Origin: Lachnospiraceae bacterium
Lineage (GTDB): Bacteria > Bacillota > Clostridia > Lachnospirales > Lachnospiraceae
Assembly (NCBI GenBank): GCA_028689585.1
Contig: JAQVCW010000018.1
Coordinates: 29,771-93,770 of the forward strand
DNA length: 64,000 nt
Direction: 5' to 3'
Below the pieces are notes generated by a model. The model made no database searches, was not told where the DNA came from, and saw only the letters and a list, made by a program, of their open reading frames with translations. A program made the translations under genes and the position numbers. This document shows, piece by piece, positions 54,401-63,513 of this stretch. How positions within the stretch are numbered: the first letter of the stretch is position 1; every line of letters starts with the position of its first letter.

Positions 54401-54861
54401 ATGCTCTCGCCTCCTGACTGAAGAAACTGCTGGTCTATGTAATTCCCCGGCTCGGTCGGATCCGAAAAAAGAAACGTGTCATCCATGCCTTCTGAATATT
54501 CCGGAAAATAATAGTCAATTATGTCTTCCATCTGCGCTTTTAATTCCGGACTGTGATAGACGGTAAAAACAGCATATACCGTGACCATGCCGGATAAAAG
54601 AATGCCGCCGACGGACAGGACAATGGTAAGAACTCCTTTTCCGCTTAAAGCTTGTCTGCCCCGGGACAGCAGTGCCAGGATGATTGCGATCACTGCCAGG
54701 GGAATAGACAGGTAGCAGAAGAAAAATAAAATAATTGCGATAATGCTGCAGGCGAATGCTGCGTTTACCATACGCCTTGAGAGCAGCCCCAAATCGGGTT
54801 CCGGCCTTGTCTGACTGCTGCCATCGGATGCATTCGAATCAGAATTATAATTGTAGTCCAT
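54397..54861 (-). CDS. DUF4190-like small membrane protein
   Basis: A 154-residue protein with a polar, Asn/Ser-rich N-terminus, two hydrophobic segments (about residues 33-65 and 77-101) separated by a basic turn with Gly (LSRGRQALSGKGV), and an acidic tail. This resembles DUF4190 proteins. The ATG follows AAAGGAGGCACATT. It is the first gene of a two-gene unit with the DUF975 protein and diverges from tex. Function unknown. Confidence 0.7.
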   Translation of the reverse strand: MDYNYNSDSNASDGSSQTRPEPDLGLLSRRMVNAAFACSIIAIILFFFCYLSIPLAVIAIILALLSRGRQALSGKGVLTIVLSVGGILLSGMVTVYAVFTVYHSPELKAQMEDIIDYYFPEYSEGMDDTFLFSDPTEPGNYIDQQFLQSGGESI

Positions 54862-54927
54862 AATGTGCCTCCTTTGTAATATACCTGCCTATCATAGCAT
54901 AGCAAAAATGGAAAAACAAGAAAATCC

Positions 54928-54956
54928 TTGTGAAAGAAAGGATTATCCAGTATACT
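54928..54956 (+). promoter_or_regulatory. tex promoter
   Basis: TTGTGA at 54928-54933 and TATACT at 54951-54956, 17-bp spacer, 66 bp before the start codon. Confidence 0.6.
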
Positions 54957-55021
54957 GTTTGTTGCGTGTAAACAGTAATTTCGGTTTGCCGTTTAGAGAA
55001 AAGAAACAGGAGATTAAAAAG

Positions 55022-57172
55022 ATGGATATTTTAAAAACACTGGCTCAGGAACTGGAAGTAAAACACTGGCAGGTCGAAGCTGCGGTGAAGCTGATTGATG
55101 ATGGAAATACGATTCCCTTCATTTCCCGTTATCGAAAAGAAGCCACCGGTTCGCTGAATGATGAAGTGCTGAGAAAATTATATGAGCGGCTGAATTATCT
55201 GAGAAATCTGGAAGAAAAGAAAAGCCAGGTAATTGCTACGATAGAAGAACAGGGAAAAATGACACCGGAGCTGCGTGCTCAGATTGGGAATGCCGGGACA
55301 CTGGTCGCAGTGGAGGATTTATACCGCCCTTATCGTCCGAAGCGCAGAACCAGAGCGACGATAGCAAAGGAAAAAGGACTGGAGCCTCTGGCAAATATTA
55401 TTCTGCTGCAGATGACGAAGAAAAGTCTGGAAGAGGAAGCGGCAGCGTTTGTATCGGAAGAAAAGGGCGTAGAGAGCGTGAAGGATGCTCTGGATGGGGC
55501 GAAGGATATTCTGGCGGAGATGGTTTCCGATGAAGCGGATTATCGAACCCGAATCCGTAAGATGACCGTTCAGGAGGGACGTCTGGTTTCCGAAGCGAAG
55601 GATGAAAAAGCAGAATCGGTATATGAGATGTACTATCATTACGAAGAACTGGTGACGAAGACGGCAGGGCACAGAATTCTGGCACTGAACCGCGGGGAAA
55701 AGGAAAAATTTCTGACTGTGAAGCTGGAAGCGCCGGAGGAGAAGATCCTGGAATACCTGGAGCGTCAGCTGATCACAAAAGACAACCCGAATACCACGGC
55801 GGTTTTAAGGGAAGTGGCAGCAGACAGCTACAAGAGGCTGATCGCACCGGCAATTGAGAGAGAAATCCGCAGTGATCTGACGGAAAAAGCGGAAGACGGG
55901 GCCATTGCCGTGTTCGGAAAAAACTTGGAGCAGCTTCTGATGCAGCCTCCCATTGCCAATCAGGTAGTGCTGGGCTGGGATCCGGCTTTTCGGACGGGAT
56001 GCAAGCTGGCAGTGGTGGATGCCACCGGTAAAGTGCTGGATACAACAGTCATTTATCCCACAGCTCCCACCACACCTGCGAAGATTGCAGCGGCAAAAGA
56101 AACCTTAAAGAAAATGATTTCAAAATATCATGTTACCTTATTCTCGGTAGGAAATGGAACCGCATCCAGAGAATCAGAACAGATTATCGTGGATCTTTTC
56201 AAGGAAATACCGGAAAAGGTTCAGTATGTGATCGTAAATGAAGCGGGAGCCTCCGTATATTCCGCCAGCAAGCTGGCGACCGAGGAGTTTCCTAATTTTG
56301 ATGTGGGCCAGCGAAGTGCAGCCTCCATTGCCAGAAGAATCCAGGATCCCCTGGCAGAGCTGGTAAAGATAGATCCAAAATCCATCGGAGTGGGCCAGTA
56401 CCAGCATGATATGAATCAGAAAAAGCTGGGAGAAGCGCTGAGCGGTGTGGTAGAAGACAGCGTGAATAAAGTAGGGGTTGATTTGAATACCGCTTCTGTT
56501 TCTCTGATGGAATATGTTTCCGGCATTTCAAAGGCAATTGCAAAAAATATTGTGACTTACCGGGAAGAAAACGGAAAATTCCAGGATCGCAGACAGCTTT
56601 TGAAGGTGGCGAAGCTGGGGCCGAAGGCATATGAACAGTGTGCAGGCTTTCTGCGGATCCAGGGCGGCAAGAATCCACTGGATGCGTCCAGTGTCCATCC
56701 GGAAAGCTATGATGCGGCAGAAAAGCTGCTTGCAAGGCTTGGCTACACCCTTCAGGATGTGACCGCAGGCAATTTGAAAGGAATTTCAAAAAAACTTGGG
56801 GATGGAAAAAAACTGGCTGCGGAACTGGGCGTTGGAGAAATTACCCTTCAGGATATTGTGAAGGAGCTGGAAAAGCCCGGACGGGATCCCAGAGAGGAAA
56901 TGCCGAAACCGGTGCTGCGCAGCGATGTGCTGGATATGAAGGATCTGACTCCGGGGATGGTGCTCAAGGGAACGGTCCGAAATGTAATTGATTTTGGAGC
57001 CTTTGTAGATATCGGAGTTCACCAGGATGGCCTGGTTCATATCTCCCAGTTATCAAATAAAAAATTTGTGAAGCATCCGCTGGAAGTAGTCAGTGTCGGA
57101 GACATTGTGGAAGTAAAGGTTCTGAGCGTGGATCTGGCGAAAAAGAGGATTGCACTTACAATGAAGCTGTAA
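55022..57172 (+). CDS. tex: Tex-family RNA-binding transcription accessory protein
   Basis: A 716-residue protein of the Tex/YhgF (Spt6-like) family. Order of parts: N-terminal helical domain (NTIPFISRYRKEATGSLNDE), YqgF/RuvC-like fold (LGWDPAFRTGCKLAVVDATG at about residue 320), helix-hairpin-helix region (LNTASVSLMEYVSGISKAIAKNIV) and C-terminal S1 RNA-binding domain (GMVLKGTVRNVIDFGAFVDIGVHQDGLVH). I chose the ATG at 55022 after AGGAGATTAAAAAG; the open frame runs 53 codons further up but across the promoter. It is followed after 20 bp by the NUDIX gene. Confidence 0.95.
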   Translation: MDILKTLAQELEVKHWQVEAAVKLIDDGNTIPFISRYRKEATGSLNDEVLRKLYERLNYLRNLEEKKSQVIATIEEQGKMTPELRAQIGNAGTLVAVEDLYRPYRPKRRTRATIAKEKGLEPLANIILLQMTKKSLEEEAAAFVSEEKGVESVKDALDGAKDILAEMVSDEADYRTRIRKMTVQEGRLVSEAKDEKAESVYEMYYHYEELVTKTAGHRILALNRGEKEKFLTVKLEAPEEKILEYLERQLITKDNPNTTAVLREVAADSYKRLIAPAIEREIRSDLTEKAEDGAIAVFGKNLEQLLMQPPIANQVVLGWDPAFRTGCKLAVVDATGKVLDTTVIYPTAPTTPAKIAAAKETLKKMISKYHVTLFSVGNGTASRESEQIIVDLFKEIPEKVQYVIVNEAGASVYSASKLATEEFPNFDVGQRSAASIARRIQDPLAELVKIDPKSIGVGQYQHDMNQKKLGEALSGVVEDSVNKVGVDLNTASVSLMEYVSGISKAIAKNIVTYREENGKFQDRRQLLKVAKLGPKAYEQCAGFLRIQGGKNPLDASSVHPESYDAAEKLLARLGYTLQDVTAGNLKGISKKLGDGKKLAAELGVGEITLQDIVKELEKPGRDPREEMPKPVLRSDVLDMKDLTPGMVLKGTVRNVIDFGAFVDIGVHQDGLVHISQLSNKKFVKHPLEVVSVGDIVEVKVLSVDLAKKRIALTMKL

Positions 57173-57192
57173 GATATGAAATGAGGTGTATT

Positions 57193-57804
57193 ATGAGCAA
57201 AGTATTGAATGTGAAAAAAGAAACGGAAAATACACATCTGAATTTTTACGCAATGGAAGCAGAAGACCGGAAGGGACAGACCTTTCCCTATTATATGGCC
57301 TCCAGGGCAAAAAAAATGGAAGATCTGAAAATGAATACCAGAAACCAGCAGCCCGACGGGGTGGCGGTTTACAGTCTGTATGGGGAAAAGAAGGACCGTG
57401 TGGTTCTGGTCCGGCAGTACCGCTATACCCTGAATGATTTTATTTACGAATTTCCGGCCGGACTGGTGGAACCGGGGGAGGACTATCACCAGGCTGCCAT
57501 CCGGGAAATGCAGGAGGAGACCGGGCTGAAGCTGCAGGTTCGTCCGGCGGATAAGATGTATGAAAGGGCCTATTATACCACCATCGGGATGACGGATGAG
57601 TGCTGTGCTCTTGTATTTGGACAGACGATGGGAACGGTCAGCCGAAAAGGTCTGGAAGATACAGAAGAGCTGGAAGTGGTTCTGGCGGACCGGGAAGAGG
57701 TGCGGCGGATTCTGAAAGAAGAAAGGGCAGCGGTAATGTGCGCATATATGCTGATGCATTTTTTGCATGACACAGAAGATCCTTTTGATTTTTTGAAAGG
57801 ATAG
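57193..57804 (+). CDS. NUDIX hydrolase (ADP-ribose pyrophosphatase-like)
   Basis: A 203-residue cytoplasmic hydrolase. The full Nudix box is visible: GLVEPGEDYHQAAIREMQEE followed by TGL (about residues 91-113). The upstream VRQYRYTLNDFIYEFPAG is typical of ADP-ribose pyrophosphatases. I chose the ATG at 57193, seven bases after GAGGTG, rather than the one at 57181. It likely belongs to the tex-tsaE transcript. The substrate is probable but unproven. Confidence 0.88.
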   Translation: MSKVLNVKKETENTHLNFYAMEAEDRKGQTFPYYMASRAKKMEDLKMNTRNQQPDGVAVYSLYGEKKDRVVLVRQYRYTLNDFIYEFPAGLVEPGEDYHQAAIREMQEETGLKLQVRPADKMYERAYYTTIGMTDECCALVFGQTMGTVSRKGLEDTEELEVVLADREEVRRILKEERAAVMCAYMLMHFLHDTEDPFDFLKG

Positions 57805-57829
57805 GTTGCATTTAGAAAGCAGGCGGATT

Positions 57830-58255
57830 ATGATAATAGAGAGCAGCTCAGAAAAGGAAACCTATGAACTGGGAGCGCAGATCGGCCGGAATGCAGAACC
57901 GGGCCAGATATATACGCTGGTCGGTGATCTGGGAGTGGGCAAAACGGTTTTTACCCAGGGGCTGGCAGCGGGACTGGAAATACTGGATGCAGTCAGCAGT
58001 CCTACGTTTACCATTGTTCAGATCTACGAAGAAGGACGGCTTCCTTTGTACCATTTTGATGTGTATCGAATCGGTGATGCAGAGGAGATGGATGAGATTG
58101 GATACGAAGATTATTTTTACGGAGAAGGGGTTTGCCTGATTGAATGGGCAAATCTGATCGAAGAGATTCTTCCGGAGCATTATACGGAAATCAGAATAGA
58201 AAAGAATCTGGAAAAAGGATTTGATTATCGCGTGATCACGATAACGGAAAAGTAG
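57830..58255 (+). CDS. tsaE: tRNA t6A synthesis ATPase TsaE
   Basis: A 141-residue P-loop protein needed to add threonylcarbamoyl to A37 of ANN-decoding tRNAs. The Walker A is GDLGVGKTVFTQGLA; SPTFTIVQIYEEGRLPLYHFDVYRI and EWANLIEEILP are the other family blocks. I chose the ATG at 57830 after AGGCGGATT. It is followed, after a short hairpin repeat, by tsaB, which makes the operon logic clear. Confidence 0.94.
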   Translation: MIIESSSEKETYELGAQIGRNAEPGQIYTLVGDLGVGKTVFTQGLAAGLEILDAVSSPTFTIVQIYEEGRLPLYHFDVYRIGDAEEMDEIGYEDYFYGEGVCLIEWANLIEEILPEHYTEIRIEKNLEKGFDYRVITITEK

Positions 58256-58262
58256 TTACGAT

Positions 58263-58296
58263 AGCCCATTTGCCGAAGGCAAATTTAAAATGGGCT
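58263..58296 (+). repeat. AGCCCA hairpin repeat, copy 1
   Basis: AGCCCA...TGGGCT forms an outer stem and TTTGCC-GAA-GGCAAA an inner stem; GATGTTCCATGGAGGG with the tsaB ribosome site follows. A second copy at 59921-59954 has matching base changes in both arms of the inner stem. Confidence 0.65.
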
Positions 58297-58319
58297 GATG
58301 TTCCATGGAGGGATAGAAC

Positions 58320-59051
58320 ATGAAAATACTCGCACTGGACAGCTCAGGAATGACAGCATCCGTTGCGGTGGCAGAAGATGAGAAGCTGCTGGCGGAATAT
58401 TCCGTCAACTACAAAAAGACGCACTCTCAGACTCTGCTTCCCATGCTGAAGGAAATAGCGGATATGATTGAGCTTGATTTAAATACCGTGGATGCGATTG
58501 CAGTGGCGGGGGGACCAGGTTCCTTTACCGGCCTGCGGATTGGTTCCGCTACGGCGAAGGGACTGGGGCTGGCCCTGAAAAAGCCGCTGGTGCATGTCCC
58601 GACACTGGAGGGGATGGCCTGTAACCTGTTTGGGACGGATCGGCTGATCTGCCCAATGATGGATGCGAGGAGAGACCAGGTCTATACCGGCATTTATGAA
58701 TATCAGGATGGAACATTAGCGGTGCTGGAGGATCAGATGGCAGTATCGGTAGAAGAGATCGCCGAAAAGTTAAATCGATATGGCAGGGCTGTGATCCTGC
58801 TGGGAGATGGAGCAGCGGCCTATCAGGAAACGCTGGCGAAGCTGCTGAATGTTTCATGGAAGATGGCACCGGCGAATCTGAACCGCCAGCATGGGGCAGC
58901 AGTGGCGGTGCGGGCCATGGATTATATCCGGATGGGAAAAACTGAGACGGCCATGGAACACCAGCCGGATTATCTGAGAGTATCCCAGGCGGAACGGGAA
59001 CGCAGCGAGAGGTTTGGAAAGCAGAAAGAGCAGCAGAATGATATCCGGTGA
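58320..59051 (+). CDS. tsaB: tRNA t6A synthesis protein TsaB
   Basis: A 243-residue actin-like-fold protein that partners TsaD and TsaE. The start MKILALDSSGMTASVAV, the AVAGGPGSFTGLRIGSATAKG block and MMDARRDQVYTGIY are family hallmarks. GGAGGGATAGAAC precedes the ATG. Its 3' end overlaps rimI by 14 bases. Length is typical. Confidence 0.94.
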   Translation: MKILALDSSGMTASVAVAEDEKLLAEYSVNYKKTHSQTLLPMLKEIADMIELDLNTVDAIAVAGGPGSFTGLRIGSATAKGLGLALKKPLVHVPTLEGMACNLFGTDRLICPMMDARRDQVYTGIYEYQDGTLAVLEDQMAVSVEEIAEKLNRYGRAVILLGDGAAAYQETLAKLLNVSWKMAPANLNRQHGAAVAVRAMDYIRMGKTETAMEHQPDYLRVSQAERERSERFGKQKEQQNDIR

Positions 59052-59487
59052 TGTGATAGAATATCGTAAAATGTCTCCGGATGATCTGAAACAGGTGTCG
59101 GAGATTGAAAAACGTATTTTCAGTGAGCCCTGGAGTCAGGCTGGATTTGCGGCCTCATTGAACTCTAAGGACACAGTCTATGTTTCAGCGGTAAAAAATG
59201 GAAGGGTAGTTGGATACTGCGGTCTGCTTCAGTCACTGGAGGAAGCGGATATTACAAATGTGGCGGTGGAAGAGACGAGCAGGGGACAGGGGATAGGCCA
59301 GGCTATGCTGACCAGTCTGATGGAATTTGGCAAAGAGCGGGGGATTTCCCGATTTACGCTGGAGGTGCGAAAGAGCAATCAGGCGGCTATCCATTTATAT
59401 GAAAAACTGGGATTCGAAAGTGCCGGTATACGAAAACGCTTCTATCAGAAGCCGGAAGAAGATGCGGTGATCATGTGGACCCGATAA
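59038..59487 (+). CDS. rimI: Ribosomal protein alanine acetyltransferase RimI-like
   Basis: A 149-residue GNAT acetyltransferase. The acetyl-CoA loop is VEETSRGQGIGQAML, and LEVRKSNQAAIHLYEKLGFE and KRFYQKPEEDAVIMW are RimI features. RimI acetylates the N-terminus of ribosomal protein S18 in Escherichia coli; members here may have broader targets. I chose the ATG at 59038 with AGAAAGAG upstream. The tsaB-rimI order is widely conserved. Confidence 0.9.
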   Translation: MISGDVIEYRKMSPDDLKQVSEIEKRIFSEPWSQAGFAASLNSKDTVYVSAVKNGRVVGYCGLLQSLEEADITNVAVEETSRGQGIGQAMLTSLMEFGKERGISRFTLEVRKSNQAAIHLYEKLGFESAGIRKRFYQKPEEDAVIMWTR

Positions 59488-59613
59488 AAGACTGAAGTAA
59501 GGTTGTGCAATCATGTATGGAATATGACAGACATTTCCACTGTGCAGATGGCTTTTTTTCCGATATAATGACCGGGAAAAGACAGTGATGCAAAAGACGG
59601 GGAGGAAATGACG

Positions 59614-59835
59614 ATGAAAAAATACAGTTTGTTTTGCAATATGTGCGGCAGAGAAATCAAAACGGAAAAGGGAGTAGTACAGGAAGGGGTTCTCTCAGTA
59701 GAGCAGAACTGGGGCTACTTTTCCGAAAAGGATGGAGAGCAGCACTCGTTTGATTTGTGTGAATGCTGTTATGATCGATTGGTGCGGCAGTTTAAGCTTC
59801 CGATAACAGTAAAAAGGCAAACGGAGCTGCTGTAA
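59614..59835 (+). CDS. Small cysteine-rich protein, probably zinc-binding
   Basis: A 73-residue protein with CNMCG near the start and CECC at about residue 49, four cysteines that could hold one zinc, and a C-terminal basic segment. The ATG at 59614 is eight bases after GGGGAGG; the ATG at 59608 is only two bases after it and less likely. A TATAAT at 59564-59569 suggests its own promoter. Similar short proteins occur in Clostridia with no known role. Confidence 0.7.
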   Translation: MKKYSLFCNMCGREIKTEKGVVQEGVLSVEQNWGYFSEKDGEQHSFDLCECCYDRLVRQFKLPITVKRQTELL

Positions 59836-59920
59836 TCTGCAAAAAGCAGTGTTAATGAAATTAGGAAAGCTGAGAGGAACGTCAAATCGCGTTTGGCTTT
59901 ACGATAAAGATTGCGTCATC

Positions 59921-59954
59921 GGCCCATTTGTCGAAGACAAATTTAGGATGGGCT
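59921..59954 (+). repeat. AGCCCA hairpin repeat, copy 2
   Basis: GGCCCA...TGGGCT outer stem and TTTGTC-GAA-GACAAA inner stem, 21 bp before the RNase Z start. C-G in copy 1 is replaced by T-A here, keeping the pairing. Confidence 0.65.
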
Positions 59955-59974
59955 GATGGGAAAAGGAAGATAAA

Positions 59975-60895
59975 ATGCTGGATATATGTTTACTGGGAAG
60001 CGGCGGGATGATGCCTCTTCCCTATCGGTGGCTTACATCACTGATGGTCCGCTGCAATGGAAGCAGTCTGCTGATCGACTGTGGGGAAGGAACACAGATT
60101 GCGCTGAAGGAAAAGGGCTGGAGCTTTAAACCTATCGACGTAATGTGTTTTACCCACTATCATGGGGATCACATCAGCGGGCTTCCGGGACTGCTGCTGA
60201 CCATGGGAAACGCGGACAGAAGAGAGCCGCTGACGCTGATTGGACCCAAAGGGCTGGAGCGTGTGGTGAACGCGCTTCGGGTGATCGCTCCGGAGCTGCC
60301 CTTCGAGTTGAAATTTCTGGAAATACAGGGTGTGGAGCAGGAATTTCTGCTGAATGGCTATCGGCTGAAAGCATTCCGGGTGAACCATAATGTATTGTGC
60401 TATGGTTATACGCTGGAGTTGGACCGCGCCGGACGTTTTGATGCGGATCGTGCAAAGGAACAGGGAATTCCGATGAGATTCTGGAGCCGTTTGCAGAAAG
60501 GCGAAAACCAGGAAGATAATGGAGTCATTTATACTCCGGAAATGGTGCTGGGACCGCCCCGAAAGGGCTTAAAGGTTACTTATACTACAGATACGAGACC
60601 GACAGATTCGATTGTGGAAAATGCAAGGGAATCGGATCTTTTTATCTGCGAGGGGATGTATGGGGAGCCGGAAAAACAGGCAAAAGCGGTGGAATACAAA
60701 CATATGACCTTCAAAGAAGCCGCACAGATGGCAAAACGGGCCAGGGTAAAAGAATTGTGGCTGACTCACTACAGTCCGTCCCTTGTGAAACCGGAAGAAT
60801 ATATGGATCAGGTGACGGAGATTTTTCCAAATGCAAAGCCGGGAAAGGACCGGAAATCCATTGAGCTGGATTTTCAGCAGGACAGTGCTGACTAA
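59975..60895 (+). CDS. rnz: Ribonuclease Z (metallo-beta-lactamase fold)
   Basis: A 306-residue zinc hydrolase. The metal motif [15 protein letters not shown] is the HxHxDH signature, with the later His in [12 protein letters not shown], Asp in TYTTDTRPT and His in WLTHYSPS. These match RNase Z, which trims tRNA 3' ends. This fits the tRNAs in this window lacking an encoded CCA. AAAAGGAAGATAAA precedes the ATG. A few other MBL-fold enzymes look alike, so the call is probable, not certain. Confidence 0.88.
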   Translation: MLDICLLGSGGMMPLPYRWLTSLMVRCNGSSLLIDCGEGTQIALKEKGWSFKPIDVMCFTHYHGDHISGLPGLLLTMGNADRREPLTLIGPKGLERVVNALRVIAPELPFELKFLEIQGVEQEFLLNGYRLKAFRVNHNVLCYGYTLELDRAGRFDADRAKEQGIPMRFWSRLQKGENQEDNGVIYTPEMVLGPPRKGLKVTYTTDTRPTDSIVENARESDLFICEGMYGEPEKQAKAVEYKHMTFKEAAQMAKRARVKELWLTHYSPSLVKPEEYMDQVTEIFPNAKPGKDRKSIELDFQQDSAD

Positions 60896-60962
60896 AACAG
60901 GAAAACTGGGATGGCCTCCCGGGGGCGCCCATTTCATGACAGGCAGTAAGGAGATAGAACAC

Positions 60963-62006
60963 ATGGAAAATCAGATAAAAGAACAAAAAAAGGATCTCTT
61001 AATTCTTGCAATTGAGAGCTCCTGTGATGAAACAGCAGCATCCGTGGTGAAAAACGGGCGAGAGGTTCTTTCCAATATTATCTCATCCCAGATTGCGCTT
61101 CATACCCTGTATGGAGGCGTAGTGCCGGAGATTGCATCCAGAAAACACATTGAAAAGATAAACCAGGTGATTGAGGAAGCGCTGAAAGAAGCAGACGTTA
61201 CGCTGGATGAGATTGATGCCATTGGTGTTACCTACGGTCCGGGACTGGTGGGCGCTCTTTTGGTGGGCGTGGCCGAAGCTAAGGCAATCAGCTTTGCCAG
61301 AAATATTCCGTTGGTGGGCGTGCATCACATCGAAGGTCATATTTCGGCGAATTTTATCGAAAATAAAATGCTGGAACCGCCGTTTGCCTGCCTGGTAGTC
61401 TCCGGAGGGCACACTCATCTGGTGGCGGTAAAAGACTATGGAGAATATGAGATCCTGGGACGAACCAGGGACGATGCGGCGGGAGAAGCTTTTGACAAGG
61501 TGGCCCGTGCCATAGGCCTGGGCTATCCGGGAGGCCCTAAAATTGATAAAATCTCAAAAGAAGGAAATCCGGATGCAATTGTATTTCCAAGGGCAAAAGT
61601 GGCTGAGGCTCAGTATGATTTCAGCTTCAGCGGATTGAAATCAGCAGTATTGAACTATATTAACGGCTGTCAGATGAAGGGTGAAAAGATCATAACGGCA
61701 GATGTGGCCGCATCTTTTCAGAAGGCGGTAGTGGATGTGCTGGTAGAGCATGCGATGAGGGCTGCAAAGGAATTTGGATTTCAAAAGCTGGCGATTGCTG
61801 GCGGGGTGGCATCGAATTCCTCCCTGCGCCAGGCGATGGAAGAAGCGTGCCGGGAGAATAAAATAGAATTTTATCATCCGTCACCAATCCTGTGTACCGA
61901 TAATGCAGCCATGATCGGGGCGGCAGCATATTATGAATTCTTAAAAGGGACAAGATCCGGATTGAATCTGAATGCGGTGCCGAATCTGAAGCTGGGAGAA
62001 CGGTAA
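60963..62006 (+). CDS. tsaD: tRNA t6A transferase TsaD
   Basis: A 347-residue metalloenzyme that transfers the threonylcarbamoyl group to tRNA A37. Markers are [15 protein letters not shown] at the start, the metal-binding HIEGH block ([13 protein letters not shown]), [26 protein letters not shown] and [12 protein letters not shown] chose the ATG at 60963 after AAGGAGATAGAACAC; a longer frame overlapping rnz has no ribosome site. Length is typical. The tandem 9-bp repeat begins directly after its stop. Confidence 0.95.
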   Translation: MENQIKEQKKDLLILAIESSCDETAASVVKNGREVLSNIISSQIALHTLYGGVVPEIASRKHIEKINQVIEEALKEADVTLDEIDAIGVTYGPGLVGALLVGVAEAKAISFARNIPLVGVHHIEGHISANFIENKMLEPPFACLVVSGGHTHLVAVKDYGEYEILGRTRDDAAGEAFDKVARAIGLGYPGGPKIDKISKEGNPDAIVFPRAKVAEAQYDFSFSGLKSAVLNYINGCQMKGEKIITADVAASFQKAVVDVLVEHAMRAAKEFGFQKLAIAGGVASNSSLRQAMEEACRENKIEFYHPSPILCTDNAAMIGAAAYYEFLKGTRSGLNLNAVPNLKLGER

Positions 62007-62014
62007 CGAAGAAA

Positions 62015-62159
62015 CTCAAGAAGTTCAAGAAGTTCAAGAAACTCAAGAAGTTCAAGAAACTCAAGAAGTTCAAGAAACTCAAGAGGTTCAAGAAGCTCAA
62101 GAAGTTCAAGAAGCTCAAGAAGTTCAAGAAACTCAAGAAGCTCAAAAAACTCAAGAAGC
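62015..62159. repeat. Tandem repeat, 9-bp unit, about 16 copies
   Basis: Units CTCAAGAAG and TTCAAGAAG (with A/G at the ninth base and a few variants) fill the space between tsaD and ispD. The repeat has no stop codon in any of the six frames. The number of units is likely to vary between strains. Confidence 0.9.
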
Positions 62160-62169
62160 GAGGGGTACT

Positions 62170-62868
62170 ATGAAAAAAGAAGATAATGTGGCGATTGTCC
62201 TGGCGGCCGGACGGGGCAGCCGGATGAAGAGTGATGTGCAGAAGCAGTATCTGCAGATTCTGGGAAAGCCGATTCTATATTATTCGCTGAAAGAGTTTCA
62301 GAACTATGATGCGATTTCACGTATTATTTTGGTGACGGGAGAAAATGAAATAGAATACTGCCGGGAAGAAATTGTGAAAGCGTATCGTCTGGATAAAGCA
62401 GAACAGGTGATAGCTGGCGGAAAAGAACGGTATCATTCTGTTTATGAGGGCTTAAAAGCGGCGGCTGGAAGTGACCACGTTTTCATTCACGATGGAGCAA
62501 GGCCATTCCTGGATGGCAGTATTCTGACCAGATGCCTGGAAGCGGTCAGGCTCTACCATGCATGTGTGGCCGGAATGCCGGTGAAGGATACCATTAAAAT
62601 CAGCGATGAAAATATGTTTGCGGCCAGAACACCGGATCGGCGAAGCCTTTGGATGGTGCAGACTCCCCAGACATTTGACTATGAACTGGTAAAGGGGTGT
62701 TACGATAAGCTGATGCGAGAATCCGACTGCAGTGTGACTGACGATGCCATGGCAGTAGAAAAGTATGGAAATTGTCAGGTGAAGCTGGTGGAAGGATCTT
62801 ATCGCAATATAAAGATAACAACGCCTGAAGACATGGCCATAGCAGAGGCTTTTTTGAAAAAGCGGTAA
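62170..62868 (+). CDS. ispD: 2-C-methyl-D-erythritol 4-phosphate cytidylyltransferase
   Basis: A 232-residue enzyme joining CTP to MEP in the non-mevalonate isoprenoid pathway. The nucleotide-binding start is VLAAGRGSRMKSDVQKQYLQ; IHDGARPFLD, GMPVKDTIKI, VQTPQTFDYEL and NIKITTPEDM are the other blocks. GCGAGGGGTACT precedes the ATG. Length and motifs are normal; no other isoprenoid gene is adjacent. Confidence 0.94.
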   Translation: MKKEDNVAIVLAAGRGSRMKSDVQKQYLQILGKPILYYSLKEFQNYDAISRIILVTGENEIEYCREEIVKAYRLDKAEQVIAGGKERYHSVYEGLKAAAGSDHVFIHDGARPFLDGSILTRCLEAVRLYHACVAGMPVKDTIKISDENMFAARTPDRRSLWMVQTPQTFDYELVKGCYDKLMRESDCSVTDDAMAVEKYGNCQVKLVEGSYRNIKITTPEDMAIAEAFLKKR

Positions 62869-62962
62869 AAATGGAAGAGACAGCGGAAGCGTTTCGGAAA
62901 GTTAAAAAGAGTTTAAAACAGTTTAAAACAGGGCAGAGCGAAAAAGATTTTAAATATTTGCT

Positions 62963-63291
62963 ACAGTTCAGCCTTGAAATGAGGACGCTTTCCGGGCGGC
63001 TGCCCCAGGTATGCCGCATGAGCTGTTTCGAAAGCCAAGAGCATCTAAGGCTTCCGCAAGGTGTTCCAAAAGCAGGAATTGGGAGCCATAACTCACCTTC
63101 GGTTCAAACAAATGACTCCCAATTCCTATGGAACATCTTGTGGAACCCAAGATGCTACCTTCGTCTCTGCGAGACTCCGTGTTCTCGATTGCTTTGCAAT
63201 CGGAACATATTTTAGGCTTTCTGCAAATGCACATGGGGCATACCTGGGGCAGCCGCCCGGAAGCTGTGTGTCAAGTAAAAGGTTGGTCTGT
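62963..63291. repeat. Long-hairpin repeat element, copy B (329 bp)
   Basis: Reverse-orientation copy of the element at 22128-22400, with the same outer arms (CTTCCGGGCGGCTGCCCCAG) and central region. It differs by a 56-bp insertion in one arm at about 63157-63212 that holds two small hairpins (GTCTC/GAGAC and GATTGC/GCAATC). The arms near the CATG/CATG position differ from copy A but stay paired. With the flanks it fills the 513-bp gap between ispD and the tRNAs; no gene is seen there. Confidence 0.8.
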
Positions 63292-63381
63292 AATAAATAT
63301 TTCAAAAAGTATTTCAAAAAGTTTGAAAAAACCGGTTGACATATTTGAAAGTTAATGGTATCATTTTTCTTGCGCTGAATT

Positions 63382-63467
63382 GGAGAGGTATCGAAGTGGT
63401 CATAACGAGGCGGTCTTGAAAACCGTTTGTCCGCAAGGGCGCGTGGGTTCGAATCCCACCCTCTCCG
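63382..63467 (+). tRNA. tRNA-Ser (anticodon UGA)
   Basis: Acceptor arms GGAGAGG and CCTCTCC, anticodon loop CTTGAAA with TGA, a long variable arm (TTTGTCCGCAAGGGCGC) as in class II tRNAs, T-arm GTGGGTTCGAATCCCAC. It reads UCA and other UCN codons. The 3' CCA is not encoded. Confidence 0.93.
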
Positions 63468-63513
63468 TTGCTGAAATTTCAGCATAATTGAATAAGACAA
63501 ATTATTCGGGCAT

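Noticed and set aside
61990..62169. N-terminal Gln-Glu-Val repeat extension of IspD
   Set aside because: The frame is open but has no ATG, GTG or TTG start, and the normal start has a ribosome site.
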